From assembly GCA_050954505.1 (NCBI GenBank), contig JBPBPY010000122.1, forward strand, positions 1 to 20,119: a DNA stretch of 20,119 nucleotides. The letters run 5' to 3'. Made by a program: the position numbers and the translations under genes. Source of the DNA: JAQGMO01 sp050954505 (GTDB taxonomy: Bacteria; Pseudomonadota; Gammaproteobacteria; Burkholderiales; Burkholderiaceae_D). The notes beneath the pieces were generated by a model. The model was not told the DNA's origin. It saw only the letters and a list, made by a program, of their open reading frames with translations, and made no database searches. Positions 1 through 8,222 of the stretch are shown in pieces. Positions within the stretch are counted from its first letter, which is position 1, and each line of letters begins with the position of its first letter.

Positions 1-608
1 CAGTCGGGCTGGCCGGTAATGAGGCAATTCGACTTCAGCAGATGCGACAGCAGCACTTCTTCGACGGGCGCCTCGTCGAACTGCGCCACCAGCAGCGATG
101 GATCAGGCGCGAAGGTCTCGACATCGATGTCCAGGCGGTCCAGCAGCAAGCCGCCGAGTTCGGCAAATTTCAACTTGTCGAACTGCTCCGGCATCGTCAG
201 GCTGACCTGCACTGGCGCGCCGGCGCCGGCCGACAGATCGGCGCGCAGCAGTTCGAGCAGGCTGTCGCTGCCGGCCAGGCGGGTCTGGTTGAATGAATTC
301 AGATACAGCTTGAAGGATTTCGATTCGATGATGTTGGGCGAGTCGGCCGGCACCAGCACGCTGGCAATCGCAATCTGCGGCTTGCCGCGCAGGTTCAGCC
401 ACGATACTTCATAGGCATTCCAGATATCGATGCCGAAAAACGGCAGGGTGCCGGTCAGACCCAGTTCATTTCGCTTGTCCTGGCGGCCGATGGGAAACAG
501 CAAGCCGGGGTCGTACTGCGTCTTGTAGGCGCTAGGCTTGCCCAGCGGCGAGTCCTGCACCGGTGCGGCATGGGGTGGAGCCGGATTCTGTGGCGTTGCT
601 GCATTCAT
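1..608 (-). CDS. queF: NADPH-dependent 7-cyano-7-deazaguanine (preQ0) reductase QueF, 3' end cut by window
   Basis: QueF reduces the nitrile of preQ0 to preQ1 with NADPH, a late cytoplasmic step in making queuosine for tRNA. Reading from the ATG at 608-606 gives 202 complete codons and runs off the window edge. Visible motifs are ESKSFKLYLNSFNQTR around residues 91-106 and SNCLITGQPD at the end of the visible part. The cysteine there matches the nitrile-attacking Cys of the long (YqcD-type, about 280-residue) QueF class, so roughly the last 75-80 residues are missing. The N-terminus is proline/alanine-rich and probably flexible. It lies 68 bp downstream of ilvA on the same strand. The gap contains AGAATA, a possible -10 for its own promoter, but this is weak. 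The family call is very secure; completeness cannot be judged here. Confidence 0.95.
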   Translation of the reverse strand, partial: MNAATPQNPAPPHAAPVQDSPLGKPSAYKTQYDPGLLFPIGRQDKRNELGLTGTLPFFGIDIWNAYEVSWLNLRGKPQIAIASVLVPADSPNIIESKSFKLYLNSFNQTRLAGSDSLLELLRADLSAGAGAPVQVSLTMPEQFDKLKFAELGGLLLDRLDIDVETFAPDPSLLVAQFDEAPVEEVLLSHLLKSNCLITGQPD

Positions 609-676
609 GGATTGGTCCTGCGGCGAGGCGCGTGAAAGCGGTATTCTGCCACGCCTGCCTTTGCCGCGCCGGATGC

Positions 677-2200
677 CTACAGAAACAGCTTGTAGACGGG
701 ATTGTCGGTTTCATCCCAATGCCGGTGCCCAAGCTCCGCGAGGAACAGCTTGAATGGCTTCATTTCCTTTTTCGGCACCTGCAGGCCGACCAAGATGCGG
801 CCGACATCGCCGCCCTGGCTGCGATAGTGGAACAGGCTGATGTTCCAGTTCGGCGCCATGCTGGCCAGGAAGCGCATCAGCGCGCCGGGACGTTCGGGGA
901 ATTCGAAGCGGTAGATCAATTCATCGGTCGCCAGTGCGCTCTTGCCGCCGACCATGTTGCGGATGTGTAGCTTGGCCATCTCGTCATCGGTCAGGTCCAG
1001 CGTCGTGAAGCCATTTTTCTCGAAAGTCTTCGACAGCTTGCCGGCTTCATCGCGGTTGGCAATCTGCACGCCGACGAAGACATGGGCCACGCGCTCATCG
1101 GTGATGCGGTAATTGAATTCGGTCACGCTGCGCGGGCCGATCAGCGAGCACAGGCGGCGAAAGCTGCCTGGCTGTTCCGGAATCGTCACCGCCAGCAGCG
1201 CCTCCTTGGCTTCGCCGACATCGGCACGTTCGGCCACCATGCGCAGGCGGTCGAAATTCATGTTGGCGCCGCAGGCAATCGTCACCAGCGACTCGTTCCT
1301 GACCGGCTTGCCGGCCAGGCGGGCGCGCTCCACATACTGCTTGGCGCCGGCGATGGCCAGCGCCCCGGCCGGCTCAAGGATGCTGCGCGTATCGGTAAAT
1401 ACGTCCTTCAATGCCGCACAGACCTCGTCGGTATTGACCAGCAGGATTTCATCGACATATTTTTTGGTCAGGCGAAAGGTTTCCTCGCCCACCAGCTTGA
1501 CTGCGGTGCCGTCCGAAAACAGCCCGACGTCGGCCAGGGTCACCCGCTTGCCGGCCTTGATGCTGCGCGCCATCGCGTCCGAGTCAGTGGTCTGCACACC
1601 GATCACCTTGATGTCCGGGCGCACAGCCTTGACATAGGCGGCAATGCCGGCAATCAGTCCGCCGCCGCCGATGGCGACAAAGATCGCATGGATGGGCGCC
1701 GAATGCTGGCGCAGGATTTCCATGGCGATGGTCCCCTGGCCGGCAATCACATCCGGGTCGTCGAACGGATGGACAAAGGTCAGCTTGAGCTTTTTCTCCA
1801 GCGTCAGGGCATGGGTGTAGGCGTCGGAATACGATTCGCCAAACAGCACCACTTCACCGCCGCGGCCGATCACTGCATCGATCTTCACCTGCGGCGTGGT
1901 GGTCGGCATGACGATCACCGCGCGGCAGCCCAGCCGGGCGGCGGACAATGCCACGCCTTGTGCGTGGTTGCCGGCCGAGGCGCAGATCACGCCGCGCTTC
2001 ATTTGCGCGGCCGGCAGGTTGGCCATCTTGTTGTAGGCGCCGCGCAGCTTGAAGGAAAACACGCTTTGCATGTCTTCACGCTTGAAGTAGATGCGGTTAC
2101 CCAGGCGCGCCGACAAGGAAGGCGCCAGTTCCAGCGGTGATTCGATGGCCACATCGTAGACGCGGGCGGTGAGGATTTTCTTCAGGTAATCGATGGTCAT
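677..2200 (-). CDS. ilvA: Threonine ammonia-lyase (threonine dehydratase), biosynthetic, long form with two ACT-like domains
   Basis: IlvA is a PLP enzyme that converts L-threonine to 2-oxobutanoate and ammonia, the first committed step to isoleucine. The 507-residue product has the PLP lysine in SFKLRGAYN (Lys51), ASAGNHAQG at about 74-82 and the phosphate-binding GGGGLIAG loop at 178-185. Two C-terminal ACT-like regulatory domains follow: one opens near residue 335 (TIPEQPGSFRRL) and the second near 428 (FEFPERPGALMRF). This is the length of the allosteric, isoleucine-inhibited biosynthetic form, not the short catabolic enzyme. The start at 2200 fits the usual N-terminus (MTIDYLKKIL), although no strong Shine-Dalgarno is seen. 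It is transcribed away from the FAD oxidoreductase gene and sits upstream of queF on the same strand. Confidence 0.97.
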   Translation of the reverse strand: MTIDYLKKILTARVYDVAIESPLELAPSLSARLGNRIYFKREDMQSVFSFKLRGAYNKMANLPAAQMKRGVICASAGNHAQGVALSAARLGCRAVIVMPTTTPQVKIDAVIGRGGEVVLFGESYSDAYTHALTLEKKLKLTFVHPFDDPDVIAGQGTIAMEILRQHSAPIHAIFVAIGGGGLIAGIAAYVKAVRPDIKVIGVQTTDSDAMARSIKAGKRVTLADVGLFSDGTAVKLVGEETFRLTKKYVDEILLVNTDEVCAALKDVFTDTRSILEPAGALAIAGAKQYVERARLAGKPVRNESLVTIACGANMNFDRLRMVAERADVGEAKEALLAVTIPEQPGSFRRLCSLIGPRSVTEFNYRITDERVAHVFVGVQIANRDEAGKLSKTFEKNGFTTLDLTDDEMAKLHIRNMVGGKSALATDELIYRFEFPERPGALMRFLASMAPNWNISLFHYRSQGGDVGRILVGLQVPKKEMKPFKLFLAELGHRHWDETDNPVYKLFL

Positions 2201-2251
2201 CTGTACTTGGCTGTGCTCATGGTTTGGCGCGCGGCTGCGGCGCGAGCGGCC

Positions 2252-2257
2252 ATTATA
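2252..2257 (-). promoter_or_regulatory. Probable -10 element of the ilvA promoter
   Basis: On the minus strand this reads TATAAT, a perfect -10 hexamer, with the ilvA start codon about 50 bp downstream. No convincing -35 lies 16-18 bp away; TTGCCG is present but at 25 bp, which is too far. The call rests on the -10 match and its position. Confidence 0.5.
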
Positions 2258-2293
2258 GTGGAGCAGCCTGGCCCGGGGACTGCGGCAATAAGC

Positions 2294-2299
2294 TAAAAT
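2294..2299 (+). promoter_or_regulatory. Probable -10 element for the FAD/Fe-S oxidoreductase gene
   Basis: TAAAAT preceded by GC lies about 32 bp before the ATG at 2332. It is a one-mismatch -10 with a short leader. A -35 is not evident. Its upstream half would overlap the divergent ilvA promoter, so the two may compete or share control. Confidence 0.4.
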
Positions 2300-2331
2300 G
2301 CCTGTTTAGCGCCAAGTCAAAATCCCCACCG

Positions 2332-5300
2332 ATGAACGCCCCCGCACAAATCCAGGCCCTCCTGTCCGAAACTCCCTCTGGCGCAGGTCCGGCCCGTTTG
2401 CGAGAAATCCCGTACAACTACACGTCGTTTTCCGACCGCGAGATCGTCATGCGCTTGCTGGGCGAAGAATCGTGGCAGGTGCTCGACACCTTGCGCGGCG
2501 CGCGCCAGACCGGACGATCGGCGCGCATGCTGTATGAAGTGCTGGGCGATATCTGGGTCGTGCAGCGCAATCCCTACCTGCAGGACGACATGCTAGACAA
2601 CCCCAAGCGGCGCAATGCCTTGATCGAGGCCTTGCACCACCGCCTGGCGGAAGTCGACAAGCGGCGCGTGAGTTCGTTCGAGCACGACAGCGCCGAGGCT
2701 GCCGGCGACAGTGGCCGCCTGGCGGCGGCGAAAACCCGCAGCGCCAGCGTCGAATTCCTGCTCAAGGCAGCGCACCAGGCCGTCAGTGATTTTGGCGCCG
2801 AATTCCGCGCCACCTACGACTTGCGCAAGCGTGCCACCCGCGTGCTGGGCCGCTACACGGAAAAGGACAACATCAAGTTCGACGGCCTCTCGCGCGTCTC
2901 GCATGTCACCGACGCCACCGATTGGCGCGTTGAATATCCGTTCGTGGTGCTCACGCCCGACAGTGAAGAGGAAATGGCCGGACTGGTGAAAGCCTGTATC
3001 GAACTGGGGCTGACCATCATTCCACGCGGAGGCGGCACCGGCTACACCGGCGGCGCAATTCCGCTGACCCCGATGTCGGCGGTGATCAACACCGAGAAGC
3101 TGGAGTTTCTCGGCCAGGTCGAAATGGCGGTGCTGCCCGGCTTGCAGCGCGAATATGCCACCATCCAGACCGGCGCCGGCGTGGTCACCAAGCGCGTGTC
3201 GGATGCCGCTGAAAAAGCCGGCTTCGTGTTTGCCGTCGACCCGACGTCGGCGGAAGCTTCCTGCATCGGCGGCAATATCGCCATGAACGCCGGCGGCAAG
3301 AAAGCCGTGCTGTGGGGCACGGCGCTCGACAACCTGGCCAGCTGGCGCATGGTCGACCCGAATGGCGACTGGCTGGAAGTCACGCGCCTGGACCACAACC
3401 TGGGCAAGATCCATGACGCGCCAATGGCGCGCTTCCAGCTTGAATGGACTCATCCGGCCGAGAAGGGTGCCAAGACCGGCCAGCCGTTCAAGACCGAAAT
3501 CCTGGAAGTTGCCGGCCGCACCTTCCGCAAGGAAGGCCTGGGCAAGGACGTCACCGACAAATTCCTCTCCGGCCTGCCCGGCATCCAGAAGGAAGGCACG
3601 GACGGCTTGATCACCTCGGGCCGCTGGATCCTGCACAAGATGCCGAAGTTCGCCCGCACCGTCTGCCTGGAATTTTTTGGCCAGGCGCGCGACGCCATTC
3701 CATCGATCGTCGAGATCAAGGATTACCTCGATGGCCAGACCCTGCAGGGCGGCGCCATCCTGGCCGGCCTGGAACACCTGGACGAACGCTACCTGCGCGC
3801 GGTCGGCTACTCGACCAAGTCCAAGCGCGGCGTGCTGCCGAAGATGGCGCTGTTTGGCGATATCGTCGGCGACGATGAAGATGCGGTGGCGCGTGCTGCC
3901 TCGGAAGTGGTGCGCCTGGCCAATACCCGCGTCGGTGAAGGCTTTGTTGCGGTGAGCCCCGAGTCGCGCAAGAAGTTCTGGCTCGACCGCTCGCGCACGG
4001 CGGCCATTGCCAAGCACACCAATGCCTTCAAGATCAATGAAGACGTGGTCATTCCACTGGACCGCATGGGTGAATACACCGATGGCATCGAGCGGATCAA
4101 CATCGAACTGTCGATCAAGAACAAGCTGCAATTCCTCGACGCGCTGCATGATTTTTTCGTCAACGGCAATCTGCCGCTGGGCAAAAGCGACGATGGCGAG
4201 GGCGGCGACCTGCCGGCGGCCGAATTGCTGGAAGACCGCGTCAGCCAGGCCCTGGTTCTGGTGGCTGCAGTCAAGACGCGCTGGACCTATCTGCTGGCCA
4301 ATCTCGAACGTCCCCTGCGCGATGCACTGCCGGAGCTGCTCGACCTGGGCCTGGGCAAACTGGCGCCGGTGCTCGGCGAACGCCTGGCCAGCCAGCCGGA
4401 GGCGAGCGTCTTCGACCTGGCGCAGGACCGCACCCTGAGGGTGTCCTGGAAAGCCGATGTGCGCAGCAGCCTGCGCCAGATCTTCAGCGGCAGCGCCTTC
4501 AAGGGCATCCTGGAAGAAACCGCTGCCATCCACAAGCGCGTGCTGCGTGGCCGGGTGTTCGTGGCGCTGCACATGCATGCCGGCGACGGCAATGTGCACA
4601 CCAACCTGCCGGTCAATTCCGACCACTACGAAATGCTGCAGGATGCCCACAAGGCAGTCGACCGCATCATGCTGCTGGCGCGCTCGCTCGACGGCGTCAT
4701 CTCCGGCGAACATGGCATCGGCATCACCAAGCTGGAATACCTGACCGAAGAAGAGCTGGCCAATTTCCGCTCGTACAAAAAGCGCGTCGATCCGGAAGGC
4801 CGCTTCAACAAGGGCAAGCTGCTCAACTGGCCGAGCCTGCATGCCGACCTGCGCAATGCCTATACGCCTTCGTTCGGGTTGATGGGCCATGAATCGCTGA
4901 TCATGCAGCAAAGCGATATCGGCGCGATTGCCAACAGCGTCAAGGACTGCCTGCGCTGCGGCAAGTGCAAGCCGGTGTGCGCCACCCATGTACCGCGCGC
5001 CAATCTGCTGTACTCGCCGCGCAACAAGATCCTTGCGACGTCGCTGCTGGTGGAAGCCTTCCTGTATGAAGAACAGACCCGGCGCGGCATTTCGATCAAG
5101 CATTGGGAAGAGTTCGAAGATGTGGCCGACCACTGTACGGTTTGCCACAAGTGCGTCACGCCCTGTCCGGTCGACATCGACTTTGGCGATGTCTCGATGA
5201 ACATGCGTAACCTGCTGCGCAAGATGGACAAGAAGTCGTTCAATCCCGGTACGGCTGCATCGATGTTTTTCCTCAATGCGAAAGACCCGGCCACCATCAA

Positions 5301-6360
5301 TGCCACGCGCCAGGTCATGATGGGCTGGGGCTACAAGGCCCAGCGCCTGGGCAACGACATCCTGAAGAAGTTTGCCAGGAAGCAGACCAAGGCGCCGCCG
5401 TCCACGCATGGCAAGCCGCCGGTGCGCGAGCAGGTGATCCATTTCATCAACAAGAAAATGCCGGGCAACCTGCCGAAGAAAACCGCGCGCGCGCTGCTCG
5501 ACATTGAAGATGACAAGATCGTGCCGATCATCCGCAATCCGCAGACCACCACGGCCGATACCGAAGCGGTGTTCTACTTCCCGGGCTGCGGCTCCGAGCG
5601 GCTGTTTTCCCAGGTCGGCCTGGCGACGCAAGCCATGCTCTGGCAGGTTGGCGTGCAGACGGTGCTGCCGCCGGGCTACCTGTGCTGCGGTTATCCGCAG
5701 CGCGGCTCGGGTGATTTCGACAAGGCGGAAAAGATCATCACCGACAACCGCGTGCTGTTCCACCGCATGGCCAACACGCTCAACTATCTCGACATCAAGA
5801 CCGTCATCGTTTCCTGCGGCACCTGCTACGACCAGTTGCAGGGCTATGAATTCGAAAAGATCTTTCCCGGTTGCCGGATCATGGATATCCATGAATACCT
5901 GATGGAAAAGAATGTCCGCCTCGAAGGGGTGACCGGCACACGCTACATGTACCACGACCCCTGCCATACGCCAATGAAGCTGCAGGACCCGCTCAAGACC
6001 GTCAACAGCCTGATCACCACGGTCGACACCGTGAAGATCGAAAAGAATGACCGCTGTTGCGGCGAGTCGGGCACGCTGGCCGTCTCGCGCCCCGATGTCT
6101 CGACCCAGATCCGCTTTCGCAAGGAAACCGAGATGGAAAAGGGCGCCGACAAGCTGCGCGCCGATGGCTTCACCGGCGACGTCAAGATTTTGACTTCCTG
6201 CCCGTCCTGCCTGCAGGGTCTGTCGCGCTACAACGAAGACTCGGGCACCACGGCCGATTACATCGTGGTGGAAATCGCCCGTCACCTGCTCGGTCCCGAC
6301 TGGATGCCAGAGTATGTGGCGCGTGCCAACAATGGCGGCATCGAACGCGTGCTGGTGTGA
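2332..6360 (+). CDS. Giant FAD-binding and Fe-S oxidoreductase (DUF3683 / FAD_binding_4 / FAD-oxidase C / 2x[4Fe-4S] / two CCG domains)
   Basis: The 1342-residue protein resembles GlcD plus GlcF, or D-lactate and D-2-hydroxyglutarate dehydrogenases, fused into one chain. It probably oxidises a 2-hydroxyacid and passes electrons through Fe-S clusters to the quinone pool; the substrate is not evident. Domains in order: DUF3683-like region at about 24-110; FAD-binding PCMH fold from about 200 (PRGGGTGYTGG at 231-241, GGNIAMNAGGKK at 313-324); FAD-oxidase C-terminal parts up to about 830 (HMHAGDGNVHTN at 747-758, SGEHGIG at 791-797); ferredoxin motifs CLRCGKCKPVC (873-883) and CTVCHKCVTPCP (935-946); and two CCG cysteine domains (CCG at 1118-1120 and 1242-1244, CPSC at 1290-1293). 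An in-frame upstream start at 2224 exists, but ATG 2332 lies just after a -10-like box and starts a normal N-terminus. Its stop overlaps the next start (TGATG), suggesting translational coupling. Confidence 0.9.
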   Translation: MNAPAQIQALLSETPSGAGPARLREIPYNYTSFSDREIVMRLLGEESWQVLDTLRGARQTGRSARMLYEVLGDIWVVQRNPYLQDDMLDNPKRRNALIEALHHRLAEVDKRRVSSFEHDSAEAAGDSGRLAAAKTRSASVEFLLKAAHQAVSDFGAEFRATYDLRKRATRVLGRYTEKDNIKFDGLSRVSHVTDATDWRVEYPFVVLTPDSEEEMAGLVKACIELGLTIIPRGGGTGYTGGAIPLTPMSAVINTEKLEFLGQVEMAVLPGLQREYATIQTGAGVVTKRVSDAAEKAGFVFAVDPTSAEASCIGGNIAMNAGGKKAVLWGTALDNLASWRMVDPNGDWLEVTRLDHNLGKIHDAPMARFQLEWTHPAEKGAKTGQPFKTEILEVAGRTFRKEGLGKDVTDKFLSGLPGIQKEGTDGLITSGRWILHKMPKFARTVCLEFFGQARDAIPSIVEIKDYLDGQTLQGGAILAGLEHLDERYLRAVGYSTKSKRGVLPKMALFGDIVGDDEDAVARAASEVVRLANTRVGEGFVAVSPESRKKFWLDRSRTAAIAKHTNAFKINEDVVIPLDRMGEYTDGIERINIELSIKNKLQFLDALHDFFVNGNLPLGKSDDGEGGDLPAAELLEDRVSQALVLVAAVKTRWTYLLANLERPLRDALPELLDLGLGKLAPVLGERLASQPEASVFDLAQDRTLRVSWKADVRSSLRQIFSGSAFKGILEETAAIHKRVLRGRVFVALHMHAGDGNVHTNLPVNSDHYEMLQDAHKAVDRIMLLARSLDGVISGEHGIGITKLEYLTEEELANFRSYKKRVDPEGRFNKGKLLNWPSLHADLRNAYTPSFGLMGHESLIMQQSDIGAIANSVKDCLRCGKCKPVCATHVPRANLLYSPRNKILATSLLVEAFLYEEQTRRGISIKHWEEFEDVADHCTVCHKCVTPCPVDIDFGDVSMNMRNLLRKMDKKSFNPGTAASMFFLNAKDPATINATRQVMMGWGYKAQRLGNDILKKFARKQTKAPPSTHGKPPVREQVIHFINKKMPGNLPKKTARALLDIEDDKIVPIIRNPQTTTADTEAVFYFPGCGSERLFSQVGLATQAMLWQVGVQTVLPPGYLCCGYPQRGSGDFDKAEKIITDNRVLFHRMANTLNYLDIKTVIVSCGTCYDQLQGYEFEKIFPGCRIMDIHEYLMEKNVRLEGVTGTRYMYHDPCHTPMKLQDPLKTVNSLITTVDTVKIEKNDRCCGESGTLAVSRPDVSTQIRFRKETEMEKGADKLRADGFTGDVKILTSCPSCLQGLSRYNEDSGTTADYIVVEIARHLLGPDWMPEYVARANNGGIERVLV

Positions 6361-6809
6361 TGAACGATTCTGCGCCAAAGGCCGTGCAAGGCTGCGCGCT
6401 GTGCCAACAGGCGGGCGGCGAACTGGTGTTCCAGGGCGCGCAGTTTCGCGTGATCCTGGTCGACGACGCAGCCTTTCCCGGTTTTTGCCGGGTTGTGTGG
6501 ACTGAGCATGTACGCGAGATGAGCGACCTCGAGCCTGGCCAGCGCAGCGTGCTGATGGATGCGGTCTGGGCTGTCGAGGCGGCATTGCTGGAAACCATGG
6601 CGCCGACCAAGGTCAACCTGGCCAGTCTGGGCAACATGGTGGCGCACATGCACTGGCATGTGATTCCCCGTTTTGCCGACGATAGTCATTTCCCCGGCCC
6701 GGTGTGGGCTGCGCCGCAGCGCAGTGTCGACGCCGTACAATCAAGCGCAAGGCAAGAAAAATTGCCGGCGCTGCGTGAAGCGCTGAAACGCCGGCTGCTG
6801 GCGCTGTAG
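6360..6809 (+). CDS. HIT (histidine triad) family protein
   Basis: HIT proteins bind nucleotides and hydrolyse or transfer nucleoside phosphates such as aminoacyl-AMP, AMP conjugates or dinucleoside polyphosphates. The 149-residue product has the triad as HMHWHVIPR (His96, His98, His100), preceded by KVNLASLGNMVAH, the usual helix into the active site. A CALC pair sits at residues 12-15. The start ATG shares its A with the TGA stop of the oxidoreductase gene, so the pair is almost certainly co-transcribed and coupled. The longer in-frame reading from 6057 lies wholly inside the upstream gene and was rejected. The true substrate cannot be told from the sequence. Confidence 0.92.
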   Translation: MNDSAPKAVQGCALCQQAGGELVFQGAQFRVILVDDAAFPGFCRVVWTEHVREMSDLEPGQRSVLMDAVWAVEAALLETMAPTKVNLASLGNMVAHMHWHVIPRFADDSHFPGPVWAAPQRSVDAVQSSARQEKLPALREALKRRLLAL

Positions 6810-6825
6810 CTGCAGCTGCAGCTGC
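6808..6825 (+). repeat. Tandem AGCTGC hexamer, three copies
   Basis: Three perfect copies of AGCTGC begin inside the stop codon of the HIT gene. The first 16 bases form a perfect palindrome. A short CAAGCCG repeat (two copies, 6839-6852) follows. Confidence 0.8.
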
Positions 6826-6865
6826 GGACCGAGGACCACAAGCCGCAAGCCGCGGTGCACATGCA

Positions 6866-6900
6866 ACAGACCGCAGACCACAGATCACAGATCACAGATC
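6866..6900 (+). repeat. Five tandem heptamers (ACAGACC, GCAGACC, then ACAGATC x3)
   Basis: Two diverged and three perfect 7-bp units run head to tail and end directly at a perfect palindrome. The unit length, not a multiple of three, and the position between two genes make this a simple-sequence tract able to change length by slippage. Confidence 0.85.
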
Positions 6901-6915
6901 ACACAGTACTGTGTG
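6900..6915. repeat. Perfect 16-bp palindrome (CACACAGT/ACTGTGTG)
   Basis: An inverted repeat with no loop ends 45 bp before the DUF971 start codon. No T-run follows, so it is unlikely to be a terminator. It could be an operator for the ubi cluster, or the result of repeat growth, since it shares ACACAG with the adjoining heptamers. Confidence 0.6.
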
Positions 6916-6960
6916 CTGGTTTGCCCATAACCCGATAACGCTGACCCTGGAAACTCTCCC

Positions 6961-7452
6961 ATGACTGGCTCAAAACAAACAGCACCGGCACCGACCGGAC
7001 TGACGGTGCGCAAGCTCTCGCGCGTGCTGGAAATCAGCTTTGACGACGGGCGTGAATTTTCGCTGCCGTTCGAACTCTTGCGCGTGTATTCGCCATCGGC
7101 CGAAGTGCGCGGCCATGGCGCCGGCCAGGAAGTGCTGCAGACCGGCAAGCGCGATGTGGAAATGACCACGCTCGAAGCGGTCGGCCACTACGCCGTGCAA
7201 CCTACTTTTTCCGACGGCCACAACAGCGGCATCTACACCTGGGAATACCTGTACCATTTGGGCGCAGACCAGGCCAGCTTGTGGGAAGATTATCTGCAGC
7301 GCCTGGAAGCCGCCGGCCACACGCGTGAATCAGGGCGGGCATCGGACAAGACCATCGCCATGGTTTCCGGCGGCGGCAGCGCCGCCGAAACCGAAGCCGC
7401 GATGAAGGCAACGGCAGTGAGCCGCAATCAGGGCTGCGGCCACAAGCATTGA
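6961..7452 (+). CDS. DUF971 (GBBH-like N-terminal domain) protein
   Basis: The 163-residue product belongs to the DUF971 family, which resembles the N-terminal domain of gamma-butyrobetaine hydroxylase. Recognisable features are LTVRKLSRVLEISFDDGREF near residue 14, LPFELLRVYSPSAEVRGHG near 55 and the signature HNSGIYTWEYLYHLG near 87-101. The C-terminal tail is low-complexity (Gly/Ser/Ala) and ends CGHKH, which could bind metal. The gene sits directly before ubiE, 38 bp from its start, as is common in Burkholderiales, so a role linked to ubiquinone or iron-sulfur metabolism is plausible. The biochemical role is not established. No strong Shine-Dalgarno is seen; GGAAA lies upstream. Confidence 0.9.
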   Translation: MTGSKQTAPAPTGLTVRKLSRVLEISFDDGREFSLPFELLRVYSPSAEVRGHGAGQEVLQTGKRDVEMTTLEAVGHYAVQPTFSDGHNSGIYTWEYLYHLGADQASLWEDYLQRLEAAGHTRESGRASDKTIAMVSGGGSAAETEAAMKATAVSRNQGCGHKH

Positions 7453-7490
7453 GCAGAGCAGGCGACAACGAAAACAGCGGAGAACGATCG

Positions 7491-8222
7491 ATGAGCAACA
7501 CCCATTTCGGCTATCAGACCGTGGCCGAGGAAGACAAGGTCCACAAGGTCGCTGAAGTATTTCATTCGGTGGCGGCCAAATACGACTTGATGAACGACTT
7601 CATGTCGGCCGGGCTGCACCGTTTGTGGAAAACCTTCACCATCGGCCAGGCCGGCGTGCGGCCCGGCTTCAAGGTGCTCGACATTGCCGGCGGCACCGGC
7701 GACCTGGCCAAGGCTTTTGCCAGGCAGGCCGGTCCGAGCGGTGAAGTCTGGTTGACCGATATCAATGAATCGATGCTGCGTGTGGGCCGTGACCGGCTCT
7801 TGAATAAAGGTTTGAACAGCCCCACGTTGCTGTGTGACGCTGAAAAGCTGCCGTTTCCCGATAATTATTTTGACCGGGTCACGGTGGCCTTTGGCTTGCG
7901 CAACATGACCCACAAGGATGTGGCGCTCGGTGAAATGCGCCGGGTGCTCAAGCCGGGCGGCAAGTTGCTGGTGCTGGAGTTCTCGAAAGTCTGGGCCCCG
8001 CTGCAAAAGCCGTATGATGTGTATTCATTCTCGGTCTTGCCGTGGCTGGGCAAGCGCATTGCCAACGACGCCGACAGCTACCGCTATCTGGCAGAGTCGA
8101 TCCGCATGCATCCGGACCAGGAAACATTGAAGCAGATGATGTCGGATGCAGGCTTTGCCCGCGTCGATTATTTCAGTTTGACGGCAGGCGTGGCCGCACT
8201 CCACACCGGAATCAAACTTTAG
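7491..8222 (+). CDS. ubiE: Demethyl(mena)ubiquinone C-methyltransferase UbiE
   Basis: UbiE is the SAM-dependent C-methyltransferase of ubiquinone (and menaquinone) synthesis, acting on the benzoquinol ring at the inner membrane face. The 243-residue product has SAM motif I at 62-70 (VLDIAGGTG), acidic motif II (LTDIN near 88-92), CDAEKLPFPDNYFDRVTVAF near 115-134, FGLRNMTH (134-141) and the diagnostic YRYLAESIRMHPDQ near 197-210. ATG 7491 was chosen over the ORF opening at 7449 because it follows GGAGA at normal spacing and gives the family N-terminus (HFGYQTVAEEDK). The longer version would overlap the DUF971 stop. Its TAG stop overlaps the Shine-Dalgarno of the next gene. Confidence 0.97.
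   Translation: MSNTHFGYQTVAEEDKVHKVAEVFHSVAAKYDLMNDFMSAGLHRLWKTFTIGQAGVRPGFKVLDIAGGTGDLAKAFARQAGPSGEVWLTDINESMLRVGRDRLLNKGLNSPTLLCDAEKLPFPDNYFDRVTVAFGLRNMTHKDVALGEMRRVLKPGGKLLVLEFSKVWAPLQKPYDVYSFSVLPWLGKRIANDADSYRYLAESIRMHPDQETLKQMMSDAGFARVDYFSLTAGVAALHTGIKL

Noticed and set aside
1082..2140. A 352-codon open frame opposite ilvA
   Set aside because: It lies wholly inside ilvA, which has all catalytic and regulatory motifs; the antisense product shows no known motif.
2593..6585. A 1330-codon open frame on the strand opposite the FAD oxidoreductase
   Set aside because: It mirrors a clear gene in GC-rich codon usage, shows no recognisable domain, and has the His/Gln/Arg-rich make-up typical of antisense frames.
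6839..6915. Short tandem repeats as a CRISPR array
   Set aside because: Units are 7 bp and contiguous, with no unique spacers and no cas genes.
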